A DNA stretch of 64,000 bases from assembly GCA_026003335.1 (NCBI GenBank), contig BPHB01000001.1, positions 248,001 through 312,000 of the forward strand, written 5' to 3'. The translations under genes were made by a program, and so were the position numbers. The stretch comes from Chitinophagales bacterium. Lineage in GTDB: Bacteria > Bacteroidota > Bacteroidia > Chitinophagales > CAIOSU01. This document shows positions 37,069 to 46,952 of this stretch, piece after piece; position 1 is the stretch's first letter; each line of letters begins with the position of its first letter. Below the pieces are notes generated by a model. That model was not told where the DNA came from. It ran no database searches and saw nothing but the letters and a program-made list of their open reading frames with translations.

Positions 37069-38511
37069 TTAGGTTGGAATCCGTTGCACATAGTGGCGAT
37101 AGCGGTTCAGTACATCGGTTACATAACGTATCACGCTGCTTCCTCTGCAAAAGCCGGCTGAAACAACCGGGTCATTGTAATAGCGCGGATTAGATTTTAA
37201 AAGCATAAACCGCTCTACGTGGTTTTTCCATGTACACGGATCCGCGTGAAATTTTTCAGCCAGGCGTACAGCATCGCGCACGTGGGTTTCACCGGCATTG
37301 TAGGAAGCCAGAATAAAATAAATTCTCTCAGAGCTGTCTATGTCCGCCCAATGGCTGTCCAGCCATTGCAGATAAGCTACTCCGGCCCGGATATTTTGTT
37401 CCGGATCAGAGAGGTCATACGCTCCAAAACGCAAACCGGTCAGGGGCATAATTTGCATGAGGCCTTCAGCTCCAGCCCAGGAGCAGGAAGACGGGTCAAA
37501 ACCTGATTCCTCATAAATGAGCGCTGCAAGCAATCTCCAGTCCCACCCGATAGTGACGGCATATTTGCGCATAAGCGAATCATAAGGCGAAATCATACCA
37601 CCGGTAACGGAGAAGTAATCGCTTTGAGCCCAACGAGTGATTTGCTTGGGGTTTTTAAAATACTTTTTATACACCAGATTATACTCCATGCTTTTGCGTG
37701 TTTGAACTATCCACTCATTAAGGCTTTCGTAAAGCAAGGGTGCGTTTTTTCTTACTACCCACACCACACCTTGGGGAGCACTAAGGGTTGTAGCCACATC
37801 TATATTCGGATAATACGTGCTTCCCAGCAAAGCAATATTTTCATCCGTGATGGTGTAATCAATTTCTCCTTCGGCTACCATACGTATCAGGTCATCTTCA
37901 GTTATATCCCAACCTACCGGAATAATATCCAGGGTAATATTGTTTTCCTCTATCAGCTTAAATAAGTGATCTGCCTGGGATGAACTCATACGCACATGCA
38001 CCTGTTTGCCGGCAAGATCGGTAAAATCGCGTATGAGCTTTTTTTCTATTTCGTCATCAGGCATCTTCTCCCATCCCAATGGTTTGCGCTGCACCAGCAC
38101 CTGATGTATTTCCATTATCGGCACCGTAAACCGGGCCTTTTTTCTGTCGGTTTTTTTTATGTCCATCCGGTAAGCTGCTATGTCGCCTTTTCCAGTGTTT
38201 AAATAATGATAAATACTATCAGGATCGGAAACTACTCTTACATGCAACTGCACACCCAGATAATTGGCGAACATCTGAAGCAATTCAAAATCATACCCCA
38301 TGGGCTCACCCCGATAAATGAAATAACTCAGCGAATTATAGCCCAACAAGGCTTCGAGGGTACCCCGCTGACGAATTTCTTCCAAGTCAATATACACACG
38401 CGGACGATCTTCTCCGGTGTACCTGGTAGTTTCAGTATGGCCCTGACTACACCGAAAGGCAGGACATAAAAGCCATAATACAAGCAAAACAATAGTGCCG
38501 CTTTGTTTCAT
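37069..38511 (-). CDS. mltF: MltF-like lytic murein transglycosylase
   Basis: A 480-residue exported enzyme. An N-terminal hydrophobic signal (IVLLVLWLLCPAF) lacks a good lipobox (RC). A periplasmic solute-binding-like domain (SBP_bac_3, about 45-285: GYDFELLQMFANYLGVQL, GDIAAYRMDIKKTDRKK) precedes an SLT lysozyme-like domain (about 315-460). That domain has the catalytic Glu in LIYEESGFDPSS, GAEGLMQIMP and ASYNAGETHVRDA. MltF cuts the glycan of peptidoglycan, giving 1,6-anhydro ends; the N-terminal domain regulates it. Divergent from phoH. Confidence 0.92.
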   Translation of the reverse strand: MKQSGTIVLLVLWLLCPAFRCSQGHTETTRYTGEDRPRVYIDLEEIRQRGTLEALLGYNSLSYFIYRGEPMGYDFELLQMFANYLGVQLHVRVVSDPDSIYHYLNTGKGDIAAYRMDIKKTDRKKARFTVPIMEIHQVLVQRKPLGWEKMPDDEIEKKLIRDFTDLAGKQVHVRMSSSQADHLFKLIEENNITLDIIPVGWDITEDDLIRMVAEGEIDYTITDENIALLGSTYYPNIDVATTLSAPQGVVWVVRKNAPLLYESLNEWIVQTRKSMEYNLVYKKYFKNPKQITRWAQSDYFSVTGGMISPYDSLMRKYAVTIGWDWRLLAALIYEESGFDPSSCSWAGAEGLMQIMPLTGLRFGAYDLSDPEQNIRAGVAYLQWLDSHWADIDSSERIYFILASYNAGETHVRDAVRLAEKFHADPCTWKNHVERFMLLKSNPRYYNDPVVSAGFCRGSSVIRYVTDVLNRYRHYVQRIPT

Positions 38512-38598
38512 TCTATAAAATTATTCAACAAAAGAGGAAATCAGCTGGGAAGAAGGCTTAATGTTGATGCTGTTTGCTTCTTGTATGATATCAGTTGC

Positions 38599-38682
38599 TG
38601 TGCATAAAATTTTTGCACACAACACTTCTGATGTGCATAAGTAGGCCGATTATGAATAGACGGAGGATGTAAATTTTGCACA
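38599..38682. repeat. Cluster of four DnaA-box-like 9-mers
   Basis: In the 269-base gap between the mltF-like gene and phoH: TGTGCATAA at 38599-38607 and 38632-38640 (TTATGCACA on the minus strand) and TTTTGCACA at 38611-38619 and 38674-38682. All fit the relaxed DnaA-box consensus TTWTNCACA. The first two form a near-palindrome of 21 bases. A CCGAAA/TTTCGG hairpin (38687-38703) follows. It could instead be the operator of a palindrome-binding regulator. Confidence 0.5.
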
Positions 38683-38780
38683 AACACCGAAAATACATTT
38701 CGGCATCAGCGGTCCGAAAAAAAATGAATAACCCAACTTCCTCTCACAGAAAAAATTTTGAATGAAAACACTACGAGCGC

Positions 38781-40136
38781 GTGAAAGAAAAAGTATCAGC
38801 TTCCCCCGGTGACAGGAAAATTTTCGTTCTTGACACCTCTGTAATTCTGTATGATCATAATGCTATTAAAAACTTTGAAGAGCACGATATCGTCATTCCG
38901 ATTCAGGTGCTGGAAGAGCTGGATCATTTCAAAAAAGGCAATGACACCCGAAATTTTGAAGCTCGTGAGTTTATCCGCCTGATTGATGACATCTCTAAAA
39001 ACAATCTGCTGAATGAATGGATACCTCTTAACGGACCCACAAAAGGCAGATTCAGGATTGCCGTAAATGAGAATGGCATTGAGCCGGAGAAAGATGCAGT
39101 GCGCCTGTTTGGGAACGACAAGAATGACCACAAGATTTTGAATGCCGCTCTGTCATTGCAGAAAAAGTATGCAGATAAAAAAGTCATTCTGGTTACCAAA
39201 GACACCTGCCTGCGCCTGAAAGCTAAAGCTCTGAACATCCGTGCGGAAGACTATGAGACCGGTAAAATACACGATGTAGATAAGCTATACACCGGAAAAA
39301 CCGTGCTGCAACAGGTCAGTGACGAAGCAATCGGTCTATTATATGAAAAAGGAGCCGTCAGCCCCGAACAACTGGGCCTCACAGAGGTAAAAGAAAACGA
39401 GTATTTTATCATTTCGGCCCCGGAAAAGCCCCTGCTGGGATACTATAACGCGCAAAGCAGACTGATAGAGCGCATTCACTGGCAGGAAGTTTACGGGGTC
39501 AGCCCACGAAATGCTGAGCAGGCCTTTGCTATTCACGCATTACTGAATCCCCGGATTAAGCTGGTTACCATTCAGGGGGTAGCCGGCACGGGCAAAACAC
39601 TGCTGGCAATGGCCAGCGCTTTGCAGCAGCGCAGAAATTACCGGCAAATTTTTATTACCTGCCCTGTCATACCACTTAGTAACCGGGATATCGGCTTCTT
39701 GCCCGGTGATATAAAATCAAAGCTTGACCCGTATCTGCAGCCCTACTGGGATACACTGAGTTTCATCAAAGATCTGCACGGCAATGAGGATAAAAACGGC
39801 AAACGGATTGATGAAATGCTGGAGTCGGAAAAAATTGCCATAGCCCCTCTCGCCTATATTCGCGGGCGAAGCTTCTCAAAGGTTTTTTTCATTATTGATG
39901 AAGCCCAAAACCTGACTCCGCACGAAGTAAAAACCATCATATCCCGAGCCGGGGATGATACCAAAATGGTGTTTATGGGAGATATTCACCAGATAGATAC
40001 CCCCTATCTGGACGCAGAGAGCAATGGTCTCTCTTACCTGATTGACCGTATAAAAAATAATCCTTTGTTTGCCCATATCACCCTGGAGAAAGGTGAGCGT
40101 AGTGCTCTGGCCAATCTGGCTAATCTTTATTTATAA
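38781..40136 (+). CDS. PIN-domain PhoH-family ATPase
   Basis: A 451-residue fusion of a PIN nuclease-like domain (about 12-150: IFVLDTSVILYDHNAI, the acidic VLEELDHFKKG, NDKNDHKILNAAL, VTKDTCLRLKA) and a PhoH ATPase (about 220-451). The ATPase has Walker A GVAGTGKTLLAMA and Walker B FFIIDEAQNLTPHEVKTII with MGDIHQID. This PhoH2-like pairing occurs in many bacteria, and PhoH2 proteins are linked to RNA unwinding and cleavage. Starts with GTG; an ATG 19 bases upstream is in another frame and soon stops. Confidence 0.93.
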   Translation: MKEKVSASPGDRKIFVLDTSVILYDHNAIKNFEEHDIVIPIQVLEELDHFKKGNDTRNFEAREFIRLIDDISKNNLLNEWIPLNGPTKGRFRIAVNENGIEPEKDAVRLFGNDKNDHKILNAALSLQKKYADKKVILVTKDTCLRLKAKALNIRAEDYETGKIHDVDKLYTGKTVLQQVSDEAIGLLYEKGAVSPEQLGLTEVKENEYFIISAPEKPLLGYYNAQSRLIERIHWQEVYGVSPRNAEQAFAIHALLNPRIKLVTIQGVAGTGKTLLAMASALQQRRNYRQIFITCPVIPLSNRDIGFLPGDIKSKLDPYLQPYWDTLSFIKDLHGNEDKNGKRIDEMLESEKIAIAPLAYIRGRSFSKVFFIIDEAQNLTPHEVKTIISRAGDDTKMVFMGDIHQIDTPYLDAESNGLSYLIDRIKNNPLFAHITLEKGERSALANLANLYL

Positions 40137-40202
40137 TTTATAAAAGAAAGAATATTGCTCTTAATTTGCAAAGTCGTAATACCGAATAATTTTCATCCCC
40201 CC

Positions 40203-40553
40203 ATGCGATTGCTTAGTATCTTTTTAGCGCTCCTTGTTGCCTGTTTTACGGGGTGCAAGCAACCAACGGCATGCCTGACAACCGAACGTACTACTGTGTC
40301 CATAATGGATACTCTTACCATACAGAATTGCAGCACGGATGCTGATCGGTACATCTGGCATACGGATGGTGCCACTCGCGTAGAAAAAGTAGCCGTAAAC
40401 AACTGCTCGGATTCCATAGTGATCTACTATCAGAGTCCGGGTGTTTACACGGTAACCCTTGAAGCCGGAATTTATGATGGCCCCCCTGCAAATTGCATTG
40501 TGCCCACGCTGCGTAAAAGCGATAAAGCCTCACTTATCATTACCGTCAACTAA
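40203..40553 (+). CDS. Small PKD-like lipoprotein
   Basis: 116 residues from the ATG at 40203 (MRLLSIFLALLVACFTGCKQ). A lipobox CFTGC predicts a lipid-anchored Cys near residue 18. The rest is a single beta-sandwich of about 90 residues resembling a PKD domain: DTLTIQNCSTDADRYIWHTDG, YYQSPGVYTVTLEA. No function can be inferred. An earlier in-frame TTG (40155) would put 16 extra residues before the signal, so it is rejected. It converges on the M43 protease gene, seven bases apart. Confidence 0.72.
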   Translation: MRLLSIFLALLVACFTGCKQPTACLTTERTTVSIMDTLTIQNCSTDADRYIWHTDGATRVEKVAVNNCSDSIVIYYQSPGVYTVTLEAGIYDGPPANCIVPTLRKSDKASLIITVN

Positions 40554-40560
40554 CTTCAAT

Positions 40561-42000
40561 TCAAAAACCAGGAGTGATAATAAACGGTTTGGTTTGGGTT
40601 GCATCACCCGCCACAGCAGAAAAGGAATAAACTCCGGGAGCCAGATCAGCTACATCCACCCACCCGCCAGGTGAACCCTCCAGCTGTTTAACGTGCTGTC
40701 CCAAAGAGTTGACTATTGTAATAAAAAATCTTTCTGAGCGGCTATTTGGGAAGATGGAGTAATACAGTAGATTGGCAACCGGGTTGGGGTATATGTTTAA
40801 TAAAAAACTTTTGCTCGGCATCGCAGTAAAGGCAGCAGTGTGTAACGTATCGTAAGGGTTTCCGATATTGACTCCATTTACAACATAATCCGGCAGCAGT
40901 GGACGCGCCAGTTTCAGCATTTCCCGCATGAGAGCTACCTGCTGATGGGTAAACAGATTCTGACAGCTCTCTTTGGAGTAGTCCATGTAGTTTTCCCACA
41001 TATCGGGTAAATCGTTTTGAGGATCCTGGCAGGTGTTGGTGTTGATGTTACAGCCTTGGGCTGTGAATGCCGCTGTTTGGGAATTCATGCCGGAGTTGGG
41101 TGTATCATCCAAACCATCATCTACACTGCAATCAGGAATTAAAATGCTTAAAGGACCATCGCCCCAGATATGCCGCAAACCCAGATAGTGGCCGATCTCA
41201 TGTGTAGCCGTACGACCGCGGTCGGCAAGACTGAATATCTGACCAGTAGCGCGCGGGTTGGCACGCCCGAAAACCTTGTAATGAATTACCACCCCATGCA
41301 GGTTGCTATTGGGCTGCATGGTATCCATGGGCCAATGTGGTGCCCCGTCAGGGGGATAAGCCACGCCCAGCACAAGGGCAAACGGATTGGCCGGATCTTC
41401 CAGATTGCACACCCAGATATTCAGATAACGTTCCGTATCCCACGCATTTACTCCACCTGTGCTGTCTGACTTTACTTCGTCAGCACCAATGCTGCTGCCC
41501 GAAAAAATATCACCCAATCCGGAAAAGTATTCCCGTTGGGTATAGATGCGGTTGATACCGGTAGTGGGATTGCCCTGCGGATCCCGGGTAGCCAGATAAA
41601 ATTCAATGCCCGCATCAGCGGCCAGCGGTTTAAAAATGGAACGGGTATTTGCCGAATCAGGGTTTTTTCTGCGATAATCCTGATTAAGCACCTCAATCTG
41701 ATTATAGATGAGGGAGTCTTCAATGTTTTCCGAAGAGTCGTGATACACCACATGCACCACCACGGGAATGCGGAAAATAGTATCCCAGGTCTGCGGAGCT
41801 TTTTGAACGGAGGAGGCTTTTGCCCGCGCCAGCGCTTTTTGATACATCTGTTCCACGGCAGCATTATAAACAGGATACTTAGCGGCATTCAGCAAAAACT
41901 GTTCGTGCGTGGCGCAACGGTGTATGAATTGTCCGGAGGCTTCCGTCATTAGGGCCAGCAGACACAGCAAAAAGAAGGCATATTGCATAGCAGATGACAT
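40561..42000 (-). CDS. Secreted M43 (pappalysin-like) zinc metalloprotease with T9SS signal
   Basis: 479 residues. A signal peptide (MQYAFFLLCLLALMTEASGQ) is followed by a prodomain-like stretch. The catalytic domain has VVVHVVYHD, the zinc motif HEIGHYLGLRH around residues 265-275, and a Met-turn NYMDYS. A type A T9SS domain ends the chain: LLNIYPNPVANLLYY, IVNSLGQHVKQLEG, LAPGVYSFSAV. M43 enzymes cut proteins outside the cell. The ATG at 42000 gives MSSAM; a second ATG four codons later is a plausible alternative. It is not part of the aceBA unit: 330 bases separate them. Confidence 0.92.
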   Translation of the reverse strand: MSSAMQYAFFLLCLLALMTEASGQFIHRCATHEQFLLNAAKYPVYNAAVEQMYQKALARAKASSVQKAPQTWDTIFRIPVVVHVVYHDSSENIEDSLIYNQIEVLNQDYRRKNPDSANTRSIFKPLAADAGIEFYLATRDPQGNPTTGINRIYTQREYFSGLGDIFSGSSIGADEVKSDSTGGVNAWDTERYLNIWVCNLEDPANPFALVLGVAYPPDGAPHWPMDTMQPNSNLHGVVIHYKVFGRANPRATGQIFSLADRGRTATHEIGHYLGLRHIWGDGPLSILIPDCSVDDGLDDTPNSGMNSQTAAFTAQGCNINTNTCQDPQNDLPDMWENYMDYSKESCQNLFTHQQVALMREMLKLARPLLPDYVVNGVNIGNPYDTLHTAAFTAMPSKSFLLNIYPNPVANLLYYSIFPNSRSERFFITIVNSLGQHVKQLEGSPGGWVDVADLAPGVYSFSAVAGDATQTKPFIITPGF

Positions 42001-42330
42001 TTGCTTTTAAAGATAGGTGAAAAATAAAGTAGTTGAAACGGCATCGTGGTTGTCCTGCTCAAACCTGCCGAGAAGTCTTTCATGCTGAGTTTTCATTGTC
42101 TGCAACACGCAGCACTGTTATCTTTTTTTAAGCACCAGCATCCGACTACTACTCCTCATCTCCATAATCTTCCTGCAGTTTTGTTTTCAGTTCAGGAGCT
42201 GATGAAAACAGCCTGAGTGCGGGTACTCCTCATGTGTTACCCTCTATAAGGTAAGAGGGCCGATACGATTACCCTGCCGTGTATAACGGTAGATAAATTA
42301 ACCCTAAAGCGGTTAGCTGTGTAAATCAGC
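42001..42330. other. Intergenic region between aceA and the M43 protease gene
   Basis: No gene or RNA recognised. Two inverted repeats are visible: TGTTTTCA/TGAAAACA (42182-42189 with 42203-42210) and CCCTCT/AGAGGG (42240-42245 with 42254-42259). The second lies downstream of aceA on the minus strand but has no T tract, so it is only a weak terminator candidate. Confidence 0.35.
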
Positions 42331-43611
42331 TCAGTGGTGAAACTGCTCGGCTTCCGTTGAGCCTTCCATAGCGGTGGTAGATGACTGTCCCTGCTGAATG
42401 GTGTTTTGAACAGCATCAAAATATTCAGTGCCCACGAATGACTGGTGCTTGACGGCTTTGAATCCTTCCTTAGCCAGCTGAAACTCGCGTTGCTGCAGTT
42501 CGGAATAGCCGGCCATACCGCGTTCTCTGTATGCTTTGGATAGTTCAAACATGGATGTATTCAGGGCGTGGAAACCAGCCAGCGTGATAAACTGGAATTT
42601 ATATCCCATTTCAGCCAGTCGTTCTCTGAAGGTTTCCATTTCAGACACTGTAAGTTTAGCGGCCCAGTTAAAGGAAGGCGAACAGTTGTAGGCAAGCATT
42701 TTATCCGGAAACTTTTCATGCACGGCATCGGCAAATTCTTTGGCATATCCGATGTCGGGATTGGAGGTTTCCATCCAGATCAGGTCTGCATACGGGGCAT
42801 AGGAAAGCGCCCTGTCAATACCCTGTTCAATGCCATTTTTTACATAATAAAATCCTTCTGAAGTTCTTTTGCCTGTGATGAACTTGCGGTCACGTTCATC
42901 AATGTCGGAAGTAAGCAGATTGGCTGCATCTGCATCAGTGCGAGCAATGAGAATGGTAGGTACTCCGCATACGTCTGCCGCAAGACGTGCAGCCACCAGT
43001 TTGTTGATGGCTTCCTGGGTGGGCACGAGTACCTTGCCACCCAGGTGGCCGCATTTTTTTGCAGAGGAAAGCTGGTCTTCATAATGTACACCGGCTGCTC
43101 CGGCTTCTATCATCGCTTTCATCAGCTCAAATGCATTGAGGTTGCCGCCAAAGCCGGCTTCCGCATCGGCCACAATGGGCACCATCCAGTCAATGTCACC
43201 ATCTTCATTCAGTGTTTGAATCTGATCTCTTCTCAGGAGAGCATTATTAATTCTTTTTACAACATAAGGAACAGAGTTGGCTGGATACAAGCTCTGGTCC
43301 GGATACATTTCACCGGCAAGGTTGGCATCGGCAGCAACCTGCCATCCGGATAGATAAATAGCCGGCAGACCTGCAGCCACTTCCTGTATAGCCTGGTTAC
43401 CTGTCAGGGCTCCTAACCCTGCAACCCAGGGACGTGTATTGAGCATGTGCCACAGCTTTTGTGCACCGTTGCGGGCCAGAGTGTATTCAATGCGTACCGA
43501 GCCGCTTAGCTTAACCACTTCTTCAGCCGTATAAGGGCGGGTAATGCCTTTCCACCTTGGGTTGGTTTGCCAGTCTTTAATCAGGGATTCAATCTTCTCC
43601 TGTTTGGTCAT
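42331..43611 (-). CDS. aceA: Isocitrate lyase
   Basis: A 426-residue enzyme that cleaves isocitrate to glyoxylate and succinate, the first glyoxylate-shunt step. The catalytic motif [13 protein letters not shown] near residue 188, [35 protein letters not shown] and YNCSPSFNW are all present. It lies 53 bases after aceB in the same direction; the two form one transcription unit. The Gln/Thr/Glu-rich tail ([18 protein letters not shown]) is typical of the family. Confidence 0.97.
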   Translation of the reverse strand: MTKQEKIESLIKDWQTNPRWKGITRPYTAEEVVKLSGSVRIEYTLARNGAQKLWHMLNTRPWVAGLGALTGNQAIQEVAAGLPAIYLSGWQVAADANLAGEMYPDQSLYPANSVPYVVKRINNALLRRDQIQTLNEDGDIDWMVPIVADAEAGFGGNLNAFELMKAMIEAGAAGVHYEDQLSSAKKCGHLGGKVLVPTQEAINKLVAARLAADVCGVPTILIARTDADAANLLTSDIDERDRKFITGKRTSEGFYYVKNGIEQGIDRALSYAPYADLIWMETSNPDIGYAKEFADAVHEKFPDKMLAYNCSPSFNWAAKLTVSEMETFRERLAEMGYKFQFITLAGFHALNTSMFELSKAYRERGMAGYSELQQREFQLAKEGFKAVKHQSFVGTEYFDAVQNTIQQGQSSTTAMEGSTEAEQFHH

Positions 43612-43664
43612 AAGATATGCGATTTTAAAATCCTTTGTAAATAAATATTTGGTTCAAGAAAATG

Positions 43665-45269
43665 TCAGTCAATTTTTTCGTAAGCCGGCAGGGTGAGAAA
43701 TTCAATAAACTCCTCGGAGGTAATTAACCGGTCAAAGATCTCCACAGCTTCGTTGAAACGTCCGTTCTTATACGCCTTATCTCCAACATACTTTTTTATT
43801 TTTTCCAATTCCTGTGGCAGCAGTTCTTTATACAATTGATAGGTAATTGTTCGTCCGTCATCCAGTTTGGCTTTATGATGTATCCATTGCCATACCTGGG
43901 CCCGGGAAATTTCTGCCGTGGCTGCATCTTCCATCAGATTGTAGAGGGCAGCACATCCTATTCCGCGGAGCCATGATTCAATATAGAGGATAGCTACATT
44001 GATGTTTTTTCTGAGTCCGGCTTCGGTAATTGTACCTTCGGGCACAGCAATGAGCTCTGCAGCAGTGATGTGCACATCTTCCAGCTTTTTGTGCAGCTGA
44101 TTGGGGGTAGGCATGTATTTATTAAACTGCTCCAAAGCAATCGGCACCAGACCCGGATGAGCTACCCAGGTGCCGTCATGGCCGTCCCGTGCTTCCCGTT
44201 CTTTGTCTTTTCTTACTTTTTCCAAAGCAATTTCATTTGCCTGCGGGTCGCTTTTAATCGGTATCTGGGCGGCCATACCTCCCATGGCGTGCACATTTCT
44301 GCGGTGACATGTTTTAATAACCAGCAGCGAATAAGCCCGCATAAAAGGAACAGTCATAGTTACCTGGTCACGGTCAGGAAGAATAAAGCCGGGATGTTTT
44401 CTGAAGCGTTTTATATAAGAGAAGATATAATCCCACCGCCCACAGTTGAGGCCTGCAGAGTGTTCTCGCAATTCATACAGAATTTCATCCAGTTCAAAGG
44501 TTGCCAGAATGGTCTCTATCAGCACAGTAGCCTTGATAGTACCCTGAGGGATGCCTAATTCATTCTGCGCGTAAACGAACACATCATTCCAAAGCCGTGC
44601 TTCCAGATGACTTTCCATTTTGGGGAGATAAAAATACGGGCCTGTACCTTTTGCAATAAGGTTTTTGGCGTTGTGAAAAAAATAGAGACCAAAATCAAAC
44701 AGGGAGCCTGATACGGGTTCCCCATCTACCAGCACGTGTTTTTCAACGAGATGCCACCCGCGTGGGCGCACAAGCAGAGTAGCAATTTTATCATTGAGCT
44801 TATAAAATTTGCCGGAAGCCGGATCTTCATAGGTGATGGTTCGGTTTACCGCATCGCGCAGGTTAATTTGCCCCTGTATATTGTTATACCAGGTAGGTGA
44901 ATTGCTGTCTTCAAAGTCGGCCATAAAGACTTTGGCTCCGGAATTGAGGGCATTGATAATCATTTTACGCTCAACGGGGCCTGTAATTTCCACTCTGCGA
45001 TCCAGAAGATCCATAGGCAAAGGGGCTACCGTCCATTCGCTTTCACGTATGCTGCGGGTTTCGGGAAGAAAATCGGGGAATTTGCCGGCATCTAATTCTT
45101 TCTGGCGCACCTGCCTTTTATCCAGAAGCTCTTTTCTGCGTGCATTAAATTTACGATGCAGTCCAGCTACAAATTCCAAGGCTTGAGGAGTTAGGATTTC
45201 AGCAAACTCAGGGGTTACTTCGGCTTTTATTTCAACTCCTTTAACCGTAGATACTGTGTTTGAGTCCAT
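43665..45269 (-). CDS. aceB: Malate synthase A
   Basis: Condenses glyoxylate with acetyl-CoA to malate. The ATG at 45269 ([18 protein letters not shown]) gives about 534 residues, the usual MSA length; an upstream in-frame start would add 24 residues that overlap the leader. Motifs: [15 protein letters not shown] near residue 115, [47 protein letters not shown]. First gene of the aceBA unit. Together with aceA and fbp this supports growth on C2 compounds or fatty acids. Confidence 0.97.
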   Translation of the reverse strand: MDSNTVSTVKGVEIKAEVTPEFAEILTPQALEFVAGLHRKFNARRKELLDKRQVRQKELDAGKFPDFLPETRSIRESEWTVAPLPMDLLDRRVEITGPVERKMIINALNSGAKVFMADFEDSNSPTWYNNIQGQINLRDAVNRTITYEDPASGKFYKLNDKIATLLVRPRGWHLVEKHVLVDGEPVSGSLFDFGLYFFHNAKNLIAKGTGPYFYLPKMESHLEARLWNDVFVYAQNELGIPQGTIKATVLIETILATFELDEILYELREHSAGLNCGRWDYIFSYIKRFRKHPGFILPDRDQVTMTVPFMRAYSLLVIKTCHRRNVHAMGGMAAQIPIKSDPQANEIALEKVRKDKEREARDGHDGTWVAHPGLVPIALEQFNKYMPTPNQLHKKLEDVHITAAELIAVPEGTITEAGLRKNINVAILYIESWLRGIGCAALYNLMEDAATAEISRAQVWQWIHHKAKLDDGRTITYQLYKELLPQELEKIKKYVGDKAYKNGRFNEAVEIFDRLITSEEFIEFLTLPAYEKID

Positions 45270-45310
45270 CCGATTGCAGTTATTATTAATTGTAATGTTA
45301 AAATGTCCGG

Positions 45311-45341
45311 CAAAATTACTAAGGATATACGGTAATAGCAA
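45311..45341 (-). promoter_or_regulatory. Promoter of aceBA
   Basis: On the minus strand TTG (45341-45339), 20 bases, TAATTTTG (45318-45311), ending 41 bases before the aceB ATG. Both elements and spacing fit the Bacteroidota promoter. Confidence 0.6.
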
Positions 45342-45481
45342 TCAAAGAGTGCTAAAGCTTTCTGTTTTTTACAGCCTGCACGCGCAATGTGCCCCTTTAA
45401 TTTAGGAGCAAGCCATTTTCCTAATAAAACAATGTAGAGTGTCAATATCAGCGCTGGAGGGAGCGTATAGGCAGATAAAGC

Positions 45482-45513
45482 CGGGGCTTTACGCGCTCGC
45501 GCGTAAAGCCCCG
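45482..45513 (-). terminator. Strong 14-bp hairpin after the cobalamin-controlled gene
   Basis: CGGGGCTTTACGCG (45482-45495), loop CTCG, CGCGTAAAGCCCCG (45500-45513): a perfect 14-bp stem, 22 bases after the propeller gene's stop. No T tract follows, so it may be a 3' stabiliser or a Rho-aided terminator rather than a classic one. Confidence 0.6.
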
Positions 45514-45535
45514 ATACCTATACTGTTAAAATGTA

Positions 45536-46840
45536 TTATTCCTTGATAAACGTACGAAACGCCCTTTCACCGCTACGTGCCTTCACTACAATCTGGTAGT
45601 ATCCGGAAGGCAGATGTTGTACGTTTAACTCCTGCCGGTTGCCACTTTCATGCATGAGTAGCTTGCCTGTCAGGTCATACACCTCAATCTTTTCCACCTC
45701 CGCAGGAATATTCAGGTTCAGGATTTCCCGGGCCGGATTGGGGAAAACTGTAAAATGCTGTTCCGCAAGTGCGTCTTTTCCTATGGCTGTGGTCTTACGA
45801 ATGTCAAAAGCAATATTGCCGGCTGCTACTCCCACTGCAAATGAATCCACCAAGGCATAGCTGGCGTCATAAACGTAGGCAGTTCCGGTAGATACGTAAT
45901 CGGTGCTGGTTGCATAAATGTAATTGTTTACCGTGTCCACCTCCAAGCCATAAAAGCTTTTCTGAAAATCAAAAGAATCAGAAATCTGCTGTGTTGCAGG
46001 GTTGAAGGCAAAAAGCTTCTGGCTGCTGTAATGCTGATACCATACACGGCTAAGGAAAAAAGTAGAGGTACCACAGCCACTGGAGACATTAGCCAGATTT
46101 GTAGTAATAACAGGGTTATTTCCGGTAGGGTCAATCATGGATACAGAGCTCCCGGTGAAGTCTTTATTATTCAGCGTGTAGAAAGTGTTGCCTTCCAGCA
46201 TCAGATTATCAGGGTTCAGACCGTCAGGGCCCAGATCATACTCCAGCACGTAGGTTTTGGTATTTAAATCTACAACACCCACCAGGCCTTTGAGGTTGCT
46301 CCAGTCAAAACCGTTATTAATAATAAAGTAAGCCTTATCATTCTGAATAATGATATCCTGAGCGGCATATTGCGGTCCGTCAGCTGGTGTAAGCTCGTAA
46401 TCCAGACTTAAATCCGACTGATTGTACACCTGAAAGTAGGAGGGTAATCCGCCTATTTCACCGCGGGTAACAATTACTTTATCATTCCATGCCGCAATGC
46501 CCCGAATGCCGGGAACAGAGCGGGCGCCTAATCTTTGCAAGCTGTAGCGGTCATATTTGACCAACAGGGTGTCAGCAGCTACAAAAATGAATTGACCCGC
46601 AACGATCACCTGCGTTGCGAAGCGAGCTCCGGAGATAGTGTCAAAAACAGCGTATGTTTTGGTTGCCGGATCGTACCATGCGGCTGTTACCGGCACTACC
46701 TGCTGGCTGGAAGAATAGTCATAATAGCCTTCATTTACAAAAATGACCCGATGAACATAATCTCCGGCTATCAAGCTGAAAGAAATACTTTGCAACAAGC
46801 ACAAAGCAACGACAACGGATTTAAGAAAACTGGTTCCCAT
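45536..46840 (-). CDS. Cobalamin-riboswitch-controlled T9SS-sorted beta-propeller protein (BtuG-like)
   Basis: 434 residues. The signal peptide (FLKSVVVALCLLQSISFSLIAG) has no lipobox. About residues 28-350 form a YncE/DUF5074-like beta-propeller: VTAAWYDPATKTYAVFDT, KYDRYSLQRLG, GLVGVVDLNTKTYVLEYDL, LFAFNPATQQISDSFDF, GLEVDTVNNYIYATSTDY. A type A T9SS domain closes the chain: FTVFPNPAREILNLNI, VYDLTGKLLMH, PSGYYQIVV. The only regulatory RNA upstream is a cobalamin riboswitch, so expression should fall when B12 is plentiful. In Bacteroides the surface lipoprotein BtuG, also a propeller, captures B12; by analogy this is likely a B12 binder exported by T9SS. The B12 role is inference; the fold, the sorting signal and the riboswitch are visible. 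No btuB-type receptor is adjacent. Confidence 0.82.
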   Translation of the reverse strand: MGTSFLKSVVVALCLLQSISFSLIAGDYVHRVIFVNEGYYDYSSSQQVVPVTAAWYDPATKTYAVFDTISGARFATQVIVAGQFIFVAADTLLVKYDRYSLQRLGARSVPGIRGIAAWNDKVIVTRGEIGGLPSYFQVYNQSDLSLDYELTPADGPQYAAQDIIIQNDKAYFIINNGFDWSNLKGLVGVVDLNTKTYVLEYDLGPDGLNPDNLMLEGNTFYTLNNKDFTGSSVSMIDPTGNNPVITTNLANVSSGCGTSTFFLSRVWYQHYSSQKLFAFNPATQQISDSFDFQKSFYGLEVDTVNNYIYATSTDYVSTGTAYVYDASYALVDSFAVGVAAGNIAFDIRKTTAIGKDALAEQHFTVFPNPAREILNLNIPAEVEKIEVYDLTGKLLMHESGNRQELNVQHLPSGYYQIVVKARSGERAFRTFIKE

Positions 46841-46952
46841 GGTTTTTGTTTTTTAAGGTTAAAGAATAAATAAATCAAAAACCGGGAAAATGCTGGAGTT
46901 ACAGTGAACTGTAAACATTCCTCGCCTTTCTTCCCGAAAGCTAAGAATGAAT

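Noticed and set aside
37069-38511. Lipoprotein status for the MltF-like protein
   Set aside because: The residue before the candidate Cys is Arg, which is not allowed in a lipobox; an ordinary signal peptide is more likely.
40155-40202. Extended start for the small PKD-like lipoprotein
   Set aside because: It would put 16 charged and polar residues before the signal peptide and rests on a TTG start.
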